NCBI GenBank assembly: GCA_029990175.1
Contig: JARKIP010000033.1
Location: forward strand, 22,241,001 to 22,305,000
DNA length: 64,000 nucleotides
Origin: Petunia secreta
Lineage: Eukaryota; Streptophyta; Magnoliopsida; Solanales; Solanaceae
Direction: 5' to 3'
The notes beneath the pieces were generated by a model. It was not told the DNA's origin. It did not search any database and saw only the letters and a list, made by a program, of their open reading frames with translations. Of the stretch, positions 22,035-34,364 are shown in pieces (within the stretch, counting starts at the first letter, position 1; every line of letters begins with the position of its first letter). The position numbers and the translations under genes are program-made.

Positions 22035-25000
22035 TTAAAAATGCAAATTCAGGCTTAGAAAATACAAGGATTTCATACCTGAATCATCGAACAAGCGCGG
22101 ATGCCTCTCACGCATCTCGGACTCAAGCTCCCAAGTGGCCTCGGCAATGGAGTAATGCCCCCACTGAACTCTCACAAGCGGGATCACCTTCGATCTCATC
22201 TTATGGACCTCTCTAGCCACAATAGCAATAGGCTCCTCCGAATAAGCTAAGTCGCCATCTACCTCCACGGAAGCCATATCGAGCACATGAGACAGATCGT
22301 GAACATACTTCCGGAGCATGGACACATGGAACACCGGATGAACAGACAGAGAGGGAGGCAAAGCCAGTCTATAAGCAACGGCGCCAACGCGCTCCAATAT
22401 CTCAAAAGGCCCAATGAACCTAGGACTGAGCTTGCCTTTCTTCCCAAATCTCATAACACCCTTCATGGGCGACACTCTGAGGAATACCCGGTCCCCAACC
22501 ATGAACTCAAGATCTCTCCGCCTCCGATCTGCATACGATATCTGCCGGCTCTGAGCCGTGCGGAGTCGATCCTGAATAACCCGGACCTTATCTATGGTCT
22601 GCTGCACCAAATCGGGCCCCAACACCTGGACCTCACCAGACTCGAACCAACCGATAGGCGAGCGACATCTCCGACCATACAATGCCTCAAACGGAGCCAT
22701 CTGGATAGAAGCCTGATAGCTATTATTATACGCAAACTCTACTAGCGGCAAATGGCTATCCCAATGGCCTCCAAAATCAATAGCACACGCCCTCAACATA
22801 TCCTCGAGGATCTGAATGGTCCGCTCAGACTGGCCATCAGTCTGCGGGTGAAATGCAGTGCTGAGATCGACCCGAGTACCCAGCTCTCTCTGAAAAGATC
22901 TCCAAAACTGAGCTGTGAACTGAGCACCTCGGTCAGAAATGATAGAAACAGGAGCACCATGCAATCTCACAATCTGCTCAATGAAGATACGAGCCAGACG
23001 CTCCGAGGTATAAGTAGTCCTCACTGGAATGAAGTGAGCCGACTTCGTCAGGCGATCAACTACTACCCACACCGAATCATGCTTACCCACGGTCAGCGGC
23101 AAACCAACTACGAAATCCATAGTGATCTGCTCCCACTTCCACTCGGGAATGGGCATAGACTGGGTCACCCCGGCTGGCCTCCGGTGCTCATACTTCACTT
23201 GCTGGCAATTCAAACACCGAGATACATAATCAGCAACATCCCTCTTCATCCTTTTCCACCAATACAGCTCTCGAAGATCATGATACATCTTCGCAGTACC
23301 CGGATGAATGGAATATCTCGAACTGTGAGCCTCTGCCAAAATTATCTGCCTCAGCTCCACAATGGTTGGAACACATACCCGGCCGTTAAGCCGCAAAGCA
23401 CCATCATCACCAATCACGAACGAGGACACTCCCCCACTCAGGACCCTGTCCCGGAGATCTCTCAGATAAGGATCCTCAAACTGCCTTTCCCGAATCTGGG
23501 AAGCTAAAGACGACTGAGACCCCACATATGCAAGCACCCGGCCTGGAACAGAATCATCAAACCGAACCCCACTAATGGACAAAGCCTGCAACTCACGGGC
23601 CAACGGCCTCATATCAGCATCAAGATAGGCGAGGCTACCCATGGACTTCCTACTCAAGGAATCGGCTACAACATTAGCCTTTCCGGGATGATACCGGATA
23701 GAAAGATCATAATCCTTCAGCAGCTCTAACCAGCGGCGCTGTCTCCCGTTCAAGTCCTTCTGAGTGAACAAGTACTGGAGACTCTTATGATCGGTGAATA
23801 TCTCACATGGCTCGCCATAAAGATAGTGCCTCCACAACTTCAGTGCAAACACGACGGCTAACAGCTCCAAATCATGGACAGGATAATTCTTCTCATGGAC
23901 CTTCAGCTGTCTCGAGGCATAAGCTATCACCTTACTCTCCTGCATCAGAACGCTACCCAGGCCAACACCCGAAGCATCACAATATACGGTGAATCCCCCG
24001 GATCCACTAGGCAAGGCCAACACTGGCGCTGAAGTCAACAGAGTCTTAAGCTTCTGAAAGCTAGACTCACAGGCATCGGACCACAGGAAAGGAACATTCT
24101 TCTAGGTCAACTTCGTCAGAGGTGCTGAAATAGAAGAAAACCCCTCGACGAACCGCCGATAATAACCTGCCAAGCCTAAGAAACTCCGAATCTCTGTAGG
24201 AGAAGTAGGCCTAGGCCAACTCTGAACGGCCTCTATCTTCTTCGGATCAACACACACCCCATCCTTGGTCACCACGTGACCTAGGAAAGATACAGAACTG
24301 AGCCAAAATTTACACTTGGAGAATTTGGCATACAACTGCTGATCCCTCAGAGTCCGAAGAACAACTCTCAAATGCTGCTCATGCTCCTCCCTGCTCCTCG
24401 AATAAACCAAGATATCATCGATAAACACAATGACGAAGGAGTCAAGGTAGGCCTTGAACACTCGGTTCATCAGATCCATGAAAGCAGCTGGGGCATTCGT
24501 AAGCCCGAAAGACATCACCATAAACTCATAGTGGCCATATCGGGTACGAAAAGCAGTCTTGGAAACGTCCTCGGACCGAATCCTCAACTGATGATACCCC
24601 GACCTCCAATCAATCTTCGAGAAGAAGGTAGCACCCTGAAGCTGATCAAACAAATCATCAATACGCGGCAAAGGATACCTATTCTTGATAGTAACCTTAT
24701 TCAGCTGCCGGTAATCAATACACATCCGCATAGAGCCATCCTTCTTCTTCACAAATAATACCGGGGCACCCCATGGAGACACACTGGGCCTAATGAAGCC
24801 CTTATCGAGCAAATCCTGAATCTGCTCCTTCAGCTCCCTCAACTCAACAGGAGCCATACGATACGGGGGAATAGATTTAGGCTGACTGCCTGGCAATAGA
24901 TCAATGCAAAACTCTATCTCCCGCATAGGCGGCAAACCCGGCAAATCATCAGGAAACACATCCGGATACTCACAAACAACCGGAACTCTATCAAGGGATA

Positions 25001-26081
25001 ACTCCTCTGCCCGGACATCCCGAACTGAAGCAATATATCCCTCGCACCCACTCTGAGCGGATCCACTATACCCACCAGACTGACGCGATCTCTTGGCCGC
25101 CCTCTCCGCATCAGCCCTGGCGAAGATATCCTCCATCCGCCGCGCCACATCAACTATCTCAAAATATGACTTGTTGCCCATATCAGGGGCAACAGCTACC
25201 TGCAAGCGGGGATGAAGACCCTCAACAAACCGGAGGACCTTGTCCCTCTCCTGAGCCACCATAGCCAGCGCAAACTGAGACAACCACAAGAACCTGGTGT
25301 CATACTCTGAAACAGACAGGTTTCCCTGCCTCAACCCCTCAAACTCGCGTCTCTGAGCATCGTGCTGACTCTGGGGCACGAACCTGCTCATGAAAATAGA
25401 CACGAACTCAGCCCAAGACAAAGGAGGGAGGTCACTAGACCTCTGCCGCATCATGGAGACCCACCATGTCTCCGCATCTCCCGATAATCTGAAAGAAGCA
25501 CACTGCACCCCTAAGGTGTCTCTAGTACCAAGAACTGTCAAAATCTTCTCACACTTCTGAATGTACCTCTGGGCAGTACATGTGGCTTAGGTACCGTCGA
25601 ACTCTGGAGACTGAAGCTTCATGAATGACTCTATCCTCTTGGCAACCTCCTCAGTGCCCATAGGAGGAGTAGAAATAACAGGACCTGCCTGAGGAGCAGA
25701 AGCAGAAGGCTGGGCAATATGATCAGGAGCAGCCTCAGAAGTAGGCGTGCTCATAACAGGTGTGGTCGGCTGAGGAGCCGAAACAGGAGCTGCAACATCA
25801 TCTCTGACAGGGACCTGACGGCTAGACAAGGCCATCAGTCTCATATACTCCTCTGAAGAGATCACAACGGTGCCTGGCACAACAGCAGGCACAGGGGGAA
25901 TAGATGCTGACAGAGTCGCTGCGGACACCGCAGGGATAGCTGTGTCCTGCCTAGTGGCTGACGGGCGACCTGCCCGAGTCTTCTTAGCAGCTGGCGGCTG
26001 CGTAGGTGCTGATGGCTCTCCCGCAGACGCGGGTGTAGAAGATGCAGCCCTCCTGGCTGAGGATGCTCGCGTCCTCGCCAT
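22035..26081 (-). pseudogene. Tekay-type gag-pol with chromodomain; two stops, zinc knuckle and protease deleted
   Basis: One minus-strand frame of about 1349 codons from ATG at 26081 (MARTRASSARR). A Pro/Ala/Ser-rich N-terminus leads to the gag domain (TWWVSMM, FMSRFVP, REFEGLRQGNLSV). Gag then joins directly to the reverse transcriptase lead-in (YPDVFPDDLPGLPP) near 25050, so the CCHC knuckle and protease have been lost without breaking the frame. Reverse transcriptase has FIDDILVYS, RNase H has YCDASGVGLG, integrase has the HHCC region and the DDE set (MDFVVG, SDRGAQF, GQSERT), and the end is a chromodomain (EATWELESEMRERHP). TAA at about 25587 and TAG at 24102-24104 interrupt it. Enzymes act in cytoplasmic particles; the chromodomain is thought to target integration to chromatin. 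Not functional in this copy. Confidence 0.9.
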
Positions 26082-26274
26082 CCGATACAATACATGAAAA
26101 AGGGTCAGCACCTATATAAGCTACTCAGCACGAATAGAGATGAAACGAAGGGAAAACATTTCCTAACATGCCCTTGTAGCCTCTCGCTCATAAGTATGGT
26201 CGACAACATACCCATAAGCAAGACCCTACTCAGACACTGCTCCAAGACTCCTAGGACTCGAATTAGAACCTAGG

Positions 26275-26286
26275 GCTCTGATACCA
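26275..26286 (-). other. Primer binding site, initiator tRNA-Met type
   Basis: Minus strand TGGTATCAGAGC, three bases from the 5' LTR. Confidence 0.9.
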
Positions 26287-26289
26287 AAC

Positions 26290-29123
26290 TGTCACGACCC
26301 AATTTCCAAGGGCTCGTGATGGCACCTAAACAACATTTGCCTAGGCGAACCAATGAAACAAGATGCGGAAAAGAACAATAATGTGAAAAGATCATAAATG
26401 GATATATAAATATAAAAGGGTGAAGTCCAAAAGAATATATCCACAAAAGAATTGGAGCATTCTACGAGTGACTCAATAAAGTATGAATATACATCAAAGA
26501 AATCTGAGTCCTATCTCTAAGTGACTCCGGCGGTATGCCACCACGGTCTGTGTGGTCGGCTCACCTCAATCAAAAGTCTCAGAAGCCTCGGGAACCGCTA
26601 ACGTCCGGGCTGCTGACTGGATGAAGGACCTGCGCACGTAGCAGAGTAAGTTATGAGCCGAAGCCCAGTAAGATCACCGACAGGCCCGCTAAGGTACCCT
26701 TGCGGGACAAGTCGCTACATGCATCATAAGCAACAACATACTATAGTAATCATACAATAAAGTAGTGAAATCACAAATAGATGTAACACATTCCATACAC
26801 ACAAGTAGTAACCAGAAGTCTCAAGGATTATGCCCATCCAACGTAAGGCATAGGTCAACTCAGCGGCGGTTTGGAGGTCCAATCTCTACTCCCGTGCCGA
26901 CTAACCTAGACCTACGATGGACTAGAAACACCACTACTAAGTATCAACCATATACCGTGACCCGAAGTCACTATCACAATCATGAATAAGTAGACCAACG
27001 ACCCGTAGTCGTTGGCTCATCTCAAATCTGTCTACGATCGCACCACACCCTCTGTCAAGTGCGTCGTATCTCAATAAATCAAGTGACCACACCACACCCC
27101 CTGTCAAGTGTGTCACATCTCAAAGATCAAGTGTCCACACCACACCCCCTGTCAAGTGTGACACATCTCATAGTATAGGCGACACCACACCCCCTGTCAA
27201 GTGTCCCTCTAACAGTATTAATATCCACGACATTAATAACAATAACAGAAATAATAACAGAAATATTAATAACGATAATATTTCACAGTCACCGTAACCC
27301 AGGTTGGTTATGCTAGCTGAACGTAAGGCGAAGGTTAACCCGACCACAGTTTGGGGGTACAATCCCTACTCCCATGTCGTCCAACCCAAGGTTACGTATA
27401 GACAGCACTACCCAACCCGGCACGTGAACAAATCAAGTACCAATATCATACAAAAGCCGGCAAAATCCTCGGCAAGACATTTATCATGACATGCCGGCAA
27501 CATCCTCGGCCATGTCCCAAGTTCTTGCTATCTAAGCATGGCGTAGCAAGCGTTACTACGATATAGATTTAAGCTACCTCGACGTAGCGTTTAGACCGGC
27601 ACATACCTCGGTCGAGTCACAATCTCGCTATTTATAACAAACAATAATAGCAAGTAATTCACATCAGTAATCCTAACCATTGTTAGGTATATATATGCGT
27701 ACATGAAGCATACTAGCATGAAGGAAGAGTCCACAAGCACAATAGAGGTCAAGTCTCACTTACCTAGAAATTCGGGCTCAAATGCCGGGAAGAATCTCCT
27801 TTCCCGCTCGCCTTGTCCATGAAGGACTCTCCACTAGGTCTATTAAGACAAGATATAGCACATATGAGTGCTCAATTATAGCTATTTAAGCCTATAGGCA
27901 TCCTAGGGTAAAAATTACCAAAATGCCCCCGGGTAGGGCCGAGTCCTAAATTTACAAAATGTACTTTTTCGGACTCCCCACGCTCCCGTGAGTCCAAAAG
28001 TACACTTAGATTCCACATGCGAGCCTTGCTCGATGTCTTTCCCCAATTCTTAAGAATTTAGGGTTCTAACCCATTTCCAAGAATCAACCCTTTGATTCTT
28101 GTGTTAATCAACATAAAGATGGATTGAAAGGGCTTACCTTAAGTGTAAGTATGATTGGGTCTTCAAGAAATACCCAAAAATCGCCTCAAGAGCTCACCAA
28201 ATGATTTTTATAAGTTATGAACCGAAATGGCCCGAAATGACCTTTTTATAGCAGTTTTTTTTTTTGCCTCTATGACAGCTTCTGTTGAAAAAATCATAAC
28301 TTTTGATAGGAATGTCCAAATGACCTGAAACTTGTGCCATTAGAACCACAACTCAAAGGGCTACAACTTTCATGTTTTGAGGTTTTCCTAATTCCTTACG
28401 GACTGGCCGGAAAATCAGATTTTATCCTGCTGTTTGCGCCAAAACAGAACAGAAAAGTCGCACCAGATTTTCTACTATTTTAGGGGCAAAATGGGACCCT
28501 ACGAAGCTCGGAATGATCCCAAATTTTGCACACAAGCCATAAAATACATGGGTGACATGTTCGTCAAGACGGAACTCAATTCGGACCTTCAGAACTCAAA
28601 AAGTGGGTCCCACAGCAAAGGTTCAATTTTCTACTTTCGCCAAAATAGCGAAATTTAATCAAACGACCTCGGAATCCAATTCCGAAAGTTGCTACAAGTC
28701 ACAAATTACTATACGAACCTAACGGAACTTTCGGATCTCTCATCGGAGCTCATTTGCTCAAATCGAGCTCGGAAACCTCTTTTAACTCTTTTAAACTTCC
28801 GAAACGGGGACTTTATCAAAAGTCCTATCAAACGAGGTCCGTTTTCAATTTTGAAGGTTGCTACATATCATAAATAACGAGACGGACCTAACGGTGTGCT
28901 CGGATTTTCCATCGGGGTTCGTTTACTCAAAACGACCTATCGAAACCCCAAATTCCTTTCCGGAATTTCATAAACGGATCCTTTTCTCGAAAACCTATCA
29001 AACGGACTCCATTTCGACTCAGATTTCACAGACGGGTCATAAATGACCTAACGGAGCTTTTGGGACTGTCGACACGCAAATCGAGGTCCCGGATCTCGTA
29101 ACGACTATTTGAGGGTCGTTACA
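26290..29123 (-). repeat. 5' LTR of the Tekay-type element (2834 bp)
   Basis: Collinear with 19216-21909 apart from substitutions and the extra block 28187-28326. The plus strand ends GGTCGTTACA at 29123, followed by the CTTTT duplication. Contains the minisatellite at about 27041-27210. Confidence 0.93.
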
Positions 29124-29128
29124 CTTTT

Positions 29129-30976
29129 GGCTTAGGAATGTAACACTCATACTCACCAAGAGGCAAATTGAAGTGTCTAAACACTAGAGCCAGCAAGAAC
29201 CTATAGGCAAGACTGTGCCTTCCTCTTATTGGATCAGTTATCCTATCAATATGTTTGATCATCAGCTCAGGATATCTGATGATAGACTTTCTCAGAAGCA
29301 AATCCATATAGGTTTGATCCAAAAAATGTAGCCTGGTTCCTTCTCTCCATTCTTGGTATTACGTTACTAATCATAAACTCAAAGATCAACTGGTGAATGG
29401 GTTCCATCTTTTTCTTCAACACTTTTCTAGCCTTTTTCAACTTATGCACCCAAGTGAACCTCTTAGTAACTGTCAGAGGCTTCACTCTATCAGGCATGGG
29501 AGGCCATATGTACTTGTCATACTCTACATATCCATCAACTTGAACTCCCCAAATTTGGCCCGACAAGTCCTTGTCAAAGCTGAACTGGACTCCCTATAAA
29601 GTTGAAGATACCACCCCATCTACCACTTCACAGTTTATGTAGAACTCCGTTACCTGTTCATCATAGGACTACCTTTCAATCTCCTCAAACATTTTTGTCT
29701 ACCCTTGGACTTTTAGTTTTTGAATCAGCAAATCAATTTTAGGCTCAGTTACATCCACCAATATCTTCCCTCTCACTATTTTCCTAGGCTCAAACCATGC
29801 CACCCTATTTGCAGGTTCTTTCTTGGGCACTGGTTCATCCTCAGGAATCTGATCACTCTCAGAAGACTCCTCCTTATACTATTCTTGAAATTCCTTTCTT
29901 GTTTTCTTCACAACCTCAGTAAGTTTTTCTTCTTCCTGCCTAGTAGAAGCCCTGGTGGCAAGTTTTCTACCAGTGAAAGAAGGACCAGCCCTGTCAGATA
30001 ACTTGCTGGCCATCTCACCAGCCTTACTGTTTACTAATTCCTTTTCCACTTCTTTTCCCACAGCAGCTGCACTCACTCTCTCACCCGTTCCTCTTACCAA
30101 TCTCTTTATTTTTCTAAACTCTCTGGGTTTCAACATGACTACTCACACCCTCAGTCTATCTCTTTTTAGTTCTTTTCTTTAACTGCACTTTCCCTTCACT
30201 TTGTAACTCCTCCACTGGGTCAATAGGAGCAGCAGAGCTCCACCCTTTCAAGTTACTTATTTTGGGGCTAGCTAACAGGGAGGGAGTATCATACTTCTGT
30301 GTTGAAGTATTCTCAACTTCAGTCTACTTTTCAGAACCATCATCCTCACCAAATCCAGACTAGACGACTTCATCTTCTCCTGCTGTCTTGGGGGCCTCAG
30401 GTAAACCAAGTTCAGCAGAGGAACCCTAGCCAGATTCTCCTGTTCCCTTTACCTCAGTTTTCGTCTTTCCCTCACTAATTTTAACATGTTCAGGATCAAC
30501 AGGTTCAGAGATGACAACCTTCACAACAACTCCTACAACACTACTTATCTTTTTCAATATTTTCTTTTGAGACAACCTTTATTGCCTCATCAACTATAGG
30601 GGTTTAAACAGGCTTATCTAGTCCCTCAACGTTCACAAGCTCACCTATCATTTCACCTATATGTTCTCCTATATTATAAACAACAGTACTACCAATATTA
30701 ATTAGTGGGAGCTTTGGATTTTACATCAGCATATAGTGGTTGTTCTTCTTGAAATTGAATAGATTTACCAACTCTTTCACTCAAGGAAGATCCTTGATGA
30801 GATAAATCACCTAGAATGTTCTTTCTTGCCGTAGCACCCTTTCTTGCTATAGCGGCTGCGCGCTTGCTCATTATGCATTTTAGGGCAATAAAGATTTTGG
30901 GTTTGGGTGCAACTTGTTGAGGAGAGTTAGTAGGTGCGGATTCTTGGCTAGGGGTTGGCATAGTACGGATGAACAA
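29129..30976 (-). pseudogene. Downstream ORF of the Copia element (plant-transposon-protein type), broken
   Basis: Minus strand, several frames. The start region near 30960-30976 (MPTPSQES) is followed by low-complexity charged sequence. The recognisable part is 29129-29566, with IWGVQVDGY, LTVTKRFTWVHKLKKA, FEFMISNVIPRMERRNQATF, RYPELMIKHIDRI, LAYRFLLALVFRHFNLPLG. This has the plan of the conserved 'putative plant transposon protein' domain (Transposase_32/PTPD) found after pol in plant retroelements. An env-like role has been proposed for such ORFs in SIRE elements but nothing here shows an envelope function. Frameshifts occur near 29300, and stops are frequent between 29600 and 30700. The Tekay element interrupts it at 29128. 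Confidence 0.6.
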
Positions 30977-31049
30977 TCTAGGGTCGTCGCGATAAAATTG
31001 AAGAAGGTCTGATTAGGTTTATTGATTTGAGAAGGGTTTGTAGTGATTA

Positions 31050-31089
31050 AGAAGAGAGAGAGAGAGAGAGAGAGAGAGTGAGAGAGAGA
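31050..31089. repeat. (GA)n microsatellite
   Basis: About 18 GA units with one GTGA interruption, in the leader of the Copia downstream ORF. Confidence 0.95.
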
Positions 31090-31189
31090 TTTGTTTTGCA
31101 TAAAAGGAAGAGTAGTTAGAAACCAAGTGGGATATGGAAAATTGATGTGATTGATGGGAAGAGGGAAAACGGTAACTACTGCCACGTGT

Positions 31190-31540
31190 CACAGTTCAAA
31201 TTTAATCTTTTAATGGTGAACCAATTTGGAGCGCTTTTATCTAACAGTTGCACAATTTTTGTAAAAAAAAAAAAAAATTAAAATTTTGTAACCCATGATT
31301 TGGTGCAAACCTGGTCAATTGTACGTTTGATTATCTTTCGCTTCTACTAGTTTCACATCAAGGTTACCTTGTCAGAAAGGGTACACATTTGCTTTCCTGA
31401 ATACTTTCAATCAAGTACACAAACACACCTTTATAGTGCAAGGTTAGACTAGGGCAAAGCAATAATATAATCTATAACTATAACAAACCTTAACTTAGGC
31501 AATCATGGGGAACAAGTGTAAATAGATCTTATCCACAGAG
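31190..31540. other. Non-coding linker between Copia pol and its downstream ORF
   Basis: AT-rich with a poly-A run at 31264-31277. No gene seen. Confidence 0.6.
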
Positions 31541-31544
31541 GTTG

Positions 31545-33170
31545 TTCATCCCCAGTTCTAACTTGTTCTTTTCAAAGTGCAACTTGTTCAATGCTTTGGT
31601 GACAATATCAGCTATTTGCTCCTCAGTCCTACAAAAATTAATAGATATTATATCCTTTTTGGCATTATCTCTCAAGAAGTGGTGTCTATTGTCAATGTAC
31701 TTGGTCCTTTTTTGCTACATAGGATTCTTGGCAATATTCACAGCATTGGTGTTGTCACAAAAGATAGGAACTGGGCCACATTTTATTCCCTAATCTTTCA
31801 TCTGTTGCTTAATCCATAGGAGTTGGGAGCAACATGAGGCTGCTGCAACATACTCAGCCTCTGCACTGGATAAAGCTACTGAGTTCTGCTTCTTTGTAGC
31901 CCATGATACCAAGCAAGGACAAACAAAGTGCACCATTCTGGAGGTGCTCTTTCTGTCCACTAAAATTTAAACATTGTCAGCATCAACAAATCCTACCAAA
32001 TCAAAATTTCCACCTCTGGGATACCACAATCCCAATTAATGTGTTCCCTTTAGGTATCTCAAGATTCTCTTCACAATAGTTAGGTGAGATTTATTTGGCT
32101 TGTCCTAAAACCTAGCACAGAGTCCCACATTAAACACAATATCTGGACGACTAGCAGTAAGATATAACAGAGACCCAATTATTCCTCTGTACTTCTTTTC
32201 CTCCATAGGTGCACCAGTTTCATACAGATCAAGTTTTGTCCCTGGTGCTATAGGAGTATCAATTTTCTTAGCACCATCCATATCAAACTTTTTCAGCAAT
32301 TCCATAATGTACTTCTTTTGATGACCTGGTTCCTTTAGAGCTTTGCTTGATTTAGAGTCCTAGAAAGAAACTAAGTTCTCCCATCATGCTCATCTCAAGA
32401 TCACTACTCATTAGCTTAGCAAACTCTTTATATAGGTGTTCACTGATTGCACCAAAGATAATATAATCAACATAAACCTGAATTATCAATAAATCATTTC
32501 CTTTCCTTTTCAAAAATAGGGTGTTGTCAATTTTTCCTCTAGTGAACCCGTTTCTTAGAAGATACTTTGAAAATCTCTCATAACATGCGCTAGGAGTATG
32601 TTTCAACCCATACAGAGCTTTGTGCAATTTATACACGTGATCTGGATACTTGGGATCTTCAAACCCAGGAGGCTGAATAACATATACTTCCTTATAAGGA
32701 TTCCATTCAAGAAGGCACTTTTGACATTCATCTGATAGTGAGTGAATTTCATATAGGTTGCAAAAGCAATCAACAATCTGATGGCTTCTATCCTGGAAAC
32801 TGGTGCAAAGATCTCCTCGTAACAATTCCTTATTCTTGACTATAGCCTTGTATTGCCAATCTTGCCTTACTTCTAGTCACTATGCCATGTTCATCTAGCT
32901 TATCTCTGAACGCCCATTTTGTTCCAATTACACTTCTCTCCTTTGGTCTTGGAACCAGGTGCCACACCTTGCTTCTTTCACACTAATTTAGTTCTTCTTG
33001 CATAGCAATCACCCAATCTGCATCTTGCAATGCTTCATTAACATTCTTGGGTTCAACAGTTGACAGTAAGGCAAAGAAGGCACAGAAGTTCTTTAATGCA
33101 CTTCCGGCCAGGATTCTGAATTCAAATCTGAAACAAGGTTATCTAGAGGATGAGGACTTTGATATTTAAA
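31545..33170 (-). pseudogene. Copia reverse transcriptase and RNase H (SIRE/Maximus type), broken
   Basis: Minus-strand pieces in three frames. The entry to reverse transcriptase is at about 33060-32830 (ALQDADWVIAMQEELN, GTKWAFRDK). Then 32825-32352 has EVYVIQPPGFEDP, KALYGLKHTPSA and YVDYIIFGA, where the catalytic YVDD motif has become YVDY. Next, 32305-32105 has YRGIIGSLLYLTASRPDIVF, and RNase H at about 31960-31545 has STAEAEYVAAASCCSQLLW and KYIDIRHHFLRD. A frameshift separates 32305 from 32352. The loss of the second Asp of the active site rules out activity. Confidence 0.88.
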
Positions 33171-33184
33171 GGGTTTAGGTTGTA

Positions 33185-33870
33185 TGCCATGTGAGCTTTT
33201 TTCATTATTCTATATGGAGGAACCAGCTTCATTATCATTTCCTCCTGAATCATTGTCCCCCCTATCTAAGTGTTATTTCGTTCAACCTTTGTTTTCCACT
33301 CAAAGTAAGCGTCAGGATCATTTGTTCCTTTAAAAGAATGAATTGTTATCTTGATACTCTCTAAATCTTGGTCAATATCATCATCTTTTTTGAGTTGATT
33401 CTATTGTCAATATCCATATCCTTGGCCTAGCATACCCCCTCTTTTTGGTCCTCACAAACCTTTCCTACCATAATACACATAATCATCAAACTCTTCTTCA
33501 TAGAATTTAAGAAGTGGATCATCTATTACAGGTGCCAGATTTTCATGTTCTCTCATCACATCTTGAGGTAGAGCTCGAGGTACTTCCGGTGTTGCAGCTG
33601 CTATTGGGGCTGCTTGGTTCACCTTCTGCAAATTCCCAACATGTACAATTAATTGTTGTAACTATTGCATCACGGTATGAAATATATTGCCAGTTATTTC
33701 AGCCGGAGCAACTCCCTTAGTACCGCTAGAAGTATCTTAAACTCACTTTCTTTCGAAATTCCTCTCTTTCTCACCCTCTTTAGTAGCCTTAAAGTTCAAA
33801 TCCAACTCACATGTTACTTATCCATGAATTTCTTAAAATTAAATTTTTTGAGAGTGGAATTTGTGTAAAA
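33185..33870 (-). pseudogene. gag-like fragment of a gypsy element
   Basis: Minus-strand translation with several stops. It includes an acidic stretch (FYEEEFDDYVYYG) and, toward 33300, SIKITIHSFKGTNDPDAYFEW, a pattern seen in gypsy/chromovirus gag proteins (target-binding region before the conserved gag core). The rest of gag and all of pol are absent; the sequence changes abruptly to Copia reverse transcriptase near 33170. A tRNA-Met-type primer site and an LTR lie upstream at 34351-35155, so this is a 5' fragment of a separate element truncated at the Copia junction. Confidence 0.45.
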
Positions 33871-34350
33871 CAAAGAACGTACTTTAAAACTACAGACACG
33901 AATAAGAAAACTATGAAAATTTTAAAAGAGAGGAGCACGAAATAACTAGCACGAAAGAAATTGGTTGTAAGATAGTTAAGAATGAATTAATATGGTCTAA
34001 CACTAATTCACACTTAACCAGAATCCCAATGAGTTTTCCAATCCCAAAAATAATTTTGTTTTGCAATAATCAATTGAATCAAGATTCTCTTAATTTTTCT
34101 TGTCAAAATCCTTTCTCTTACTTTTTTTTTTGGCTCGATCCTTTTTCTTCTTCTTTTTTTTTTAATGAAAATTTGACTAGGCTTAGTCGCAAAACTAGAG
34201 CTCAAAGTTTTTTTTTTTAATTTATGTTTTTTTAAAAATAGGATGAACAAGAACACAAGAACGAAGAACTATTTGTTTTCCGAATAACTTTTGAATCTTG
34301 ATTTCAAAGACTTAGGAACGTGGATTCGTAGGAATGAGATCCAAGGCTTC
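33871..34350 (-). other. Leader region of the gypsy fragment
   Basis: AT-rich, with long T runs on the plus strand (34121-34165, 34208-34220). No gene. Confidence 0.5.
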
Positions 34351-34362
34351 GCTTTGATACCA
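34351..34362 (-). other. Primer binding site, initiator tRNA-Met type
   Basis: Minus strand TGGTATCAAAGC, two bases from the putative LTR end. One mismatch to TGGTATCAGAGC at 26275. Confidence 0.7.
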
Positions 34363-34364
34363 AC

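Larger units (their letters stand above)
19216..29123 (-). mobile_element. Tekay/Del-type chromovirus (Ty3/gypsy), complete but defective, 9908 bp
   Basis: Two long LTRs (19216-21909 and 26290-29123), tRNA-iMet primer site, polypurine tract, gag-pol and a perfect 5-bp TSD. The reading frame ends with a chromodomain, typical of chromoviruses. The polyprotein has two nonsense codons and lacks the zinc knuckle and protease. By eye the LTRs differ at about 50 positions over 2690 shared bases (about 2%), mostly transitions, plus one 140-bp gap. Confidence 0.93.
17843..33170 (-). mobile_element. Old SIRE/Maximus-type Copia element, split by the Tekay insertion and 5'-truncated
   Basis: Minus-strand order from high to low coordinates: reverse transcriptase start (about 33120), reverse transcriptase and RNase H (to about 31545), a long downstream ORF (about 30976 to 29129, resuming at 19215), polypurine tract and LTR. 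Gag, protease and integrase are missing; unrelated gypsy gag sequence starts at about 33185. The flanking CTTTT repeats (19211-19215, 29124-29128) show that the Tekay element inserted into the downstream ORF. Many stops and frameshifts mark it as old. Confidence 0.75.

Noticed and set aside
22287..23507. Plus-strand open frames of 152 and 251 codons
   Set aside because: Antisense shadows of the Tekay integrase and RNase H coding region.
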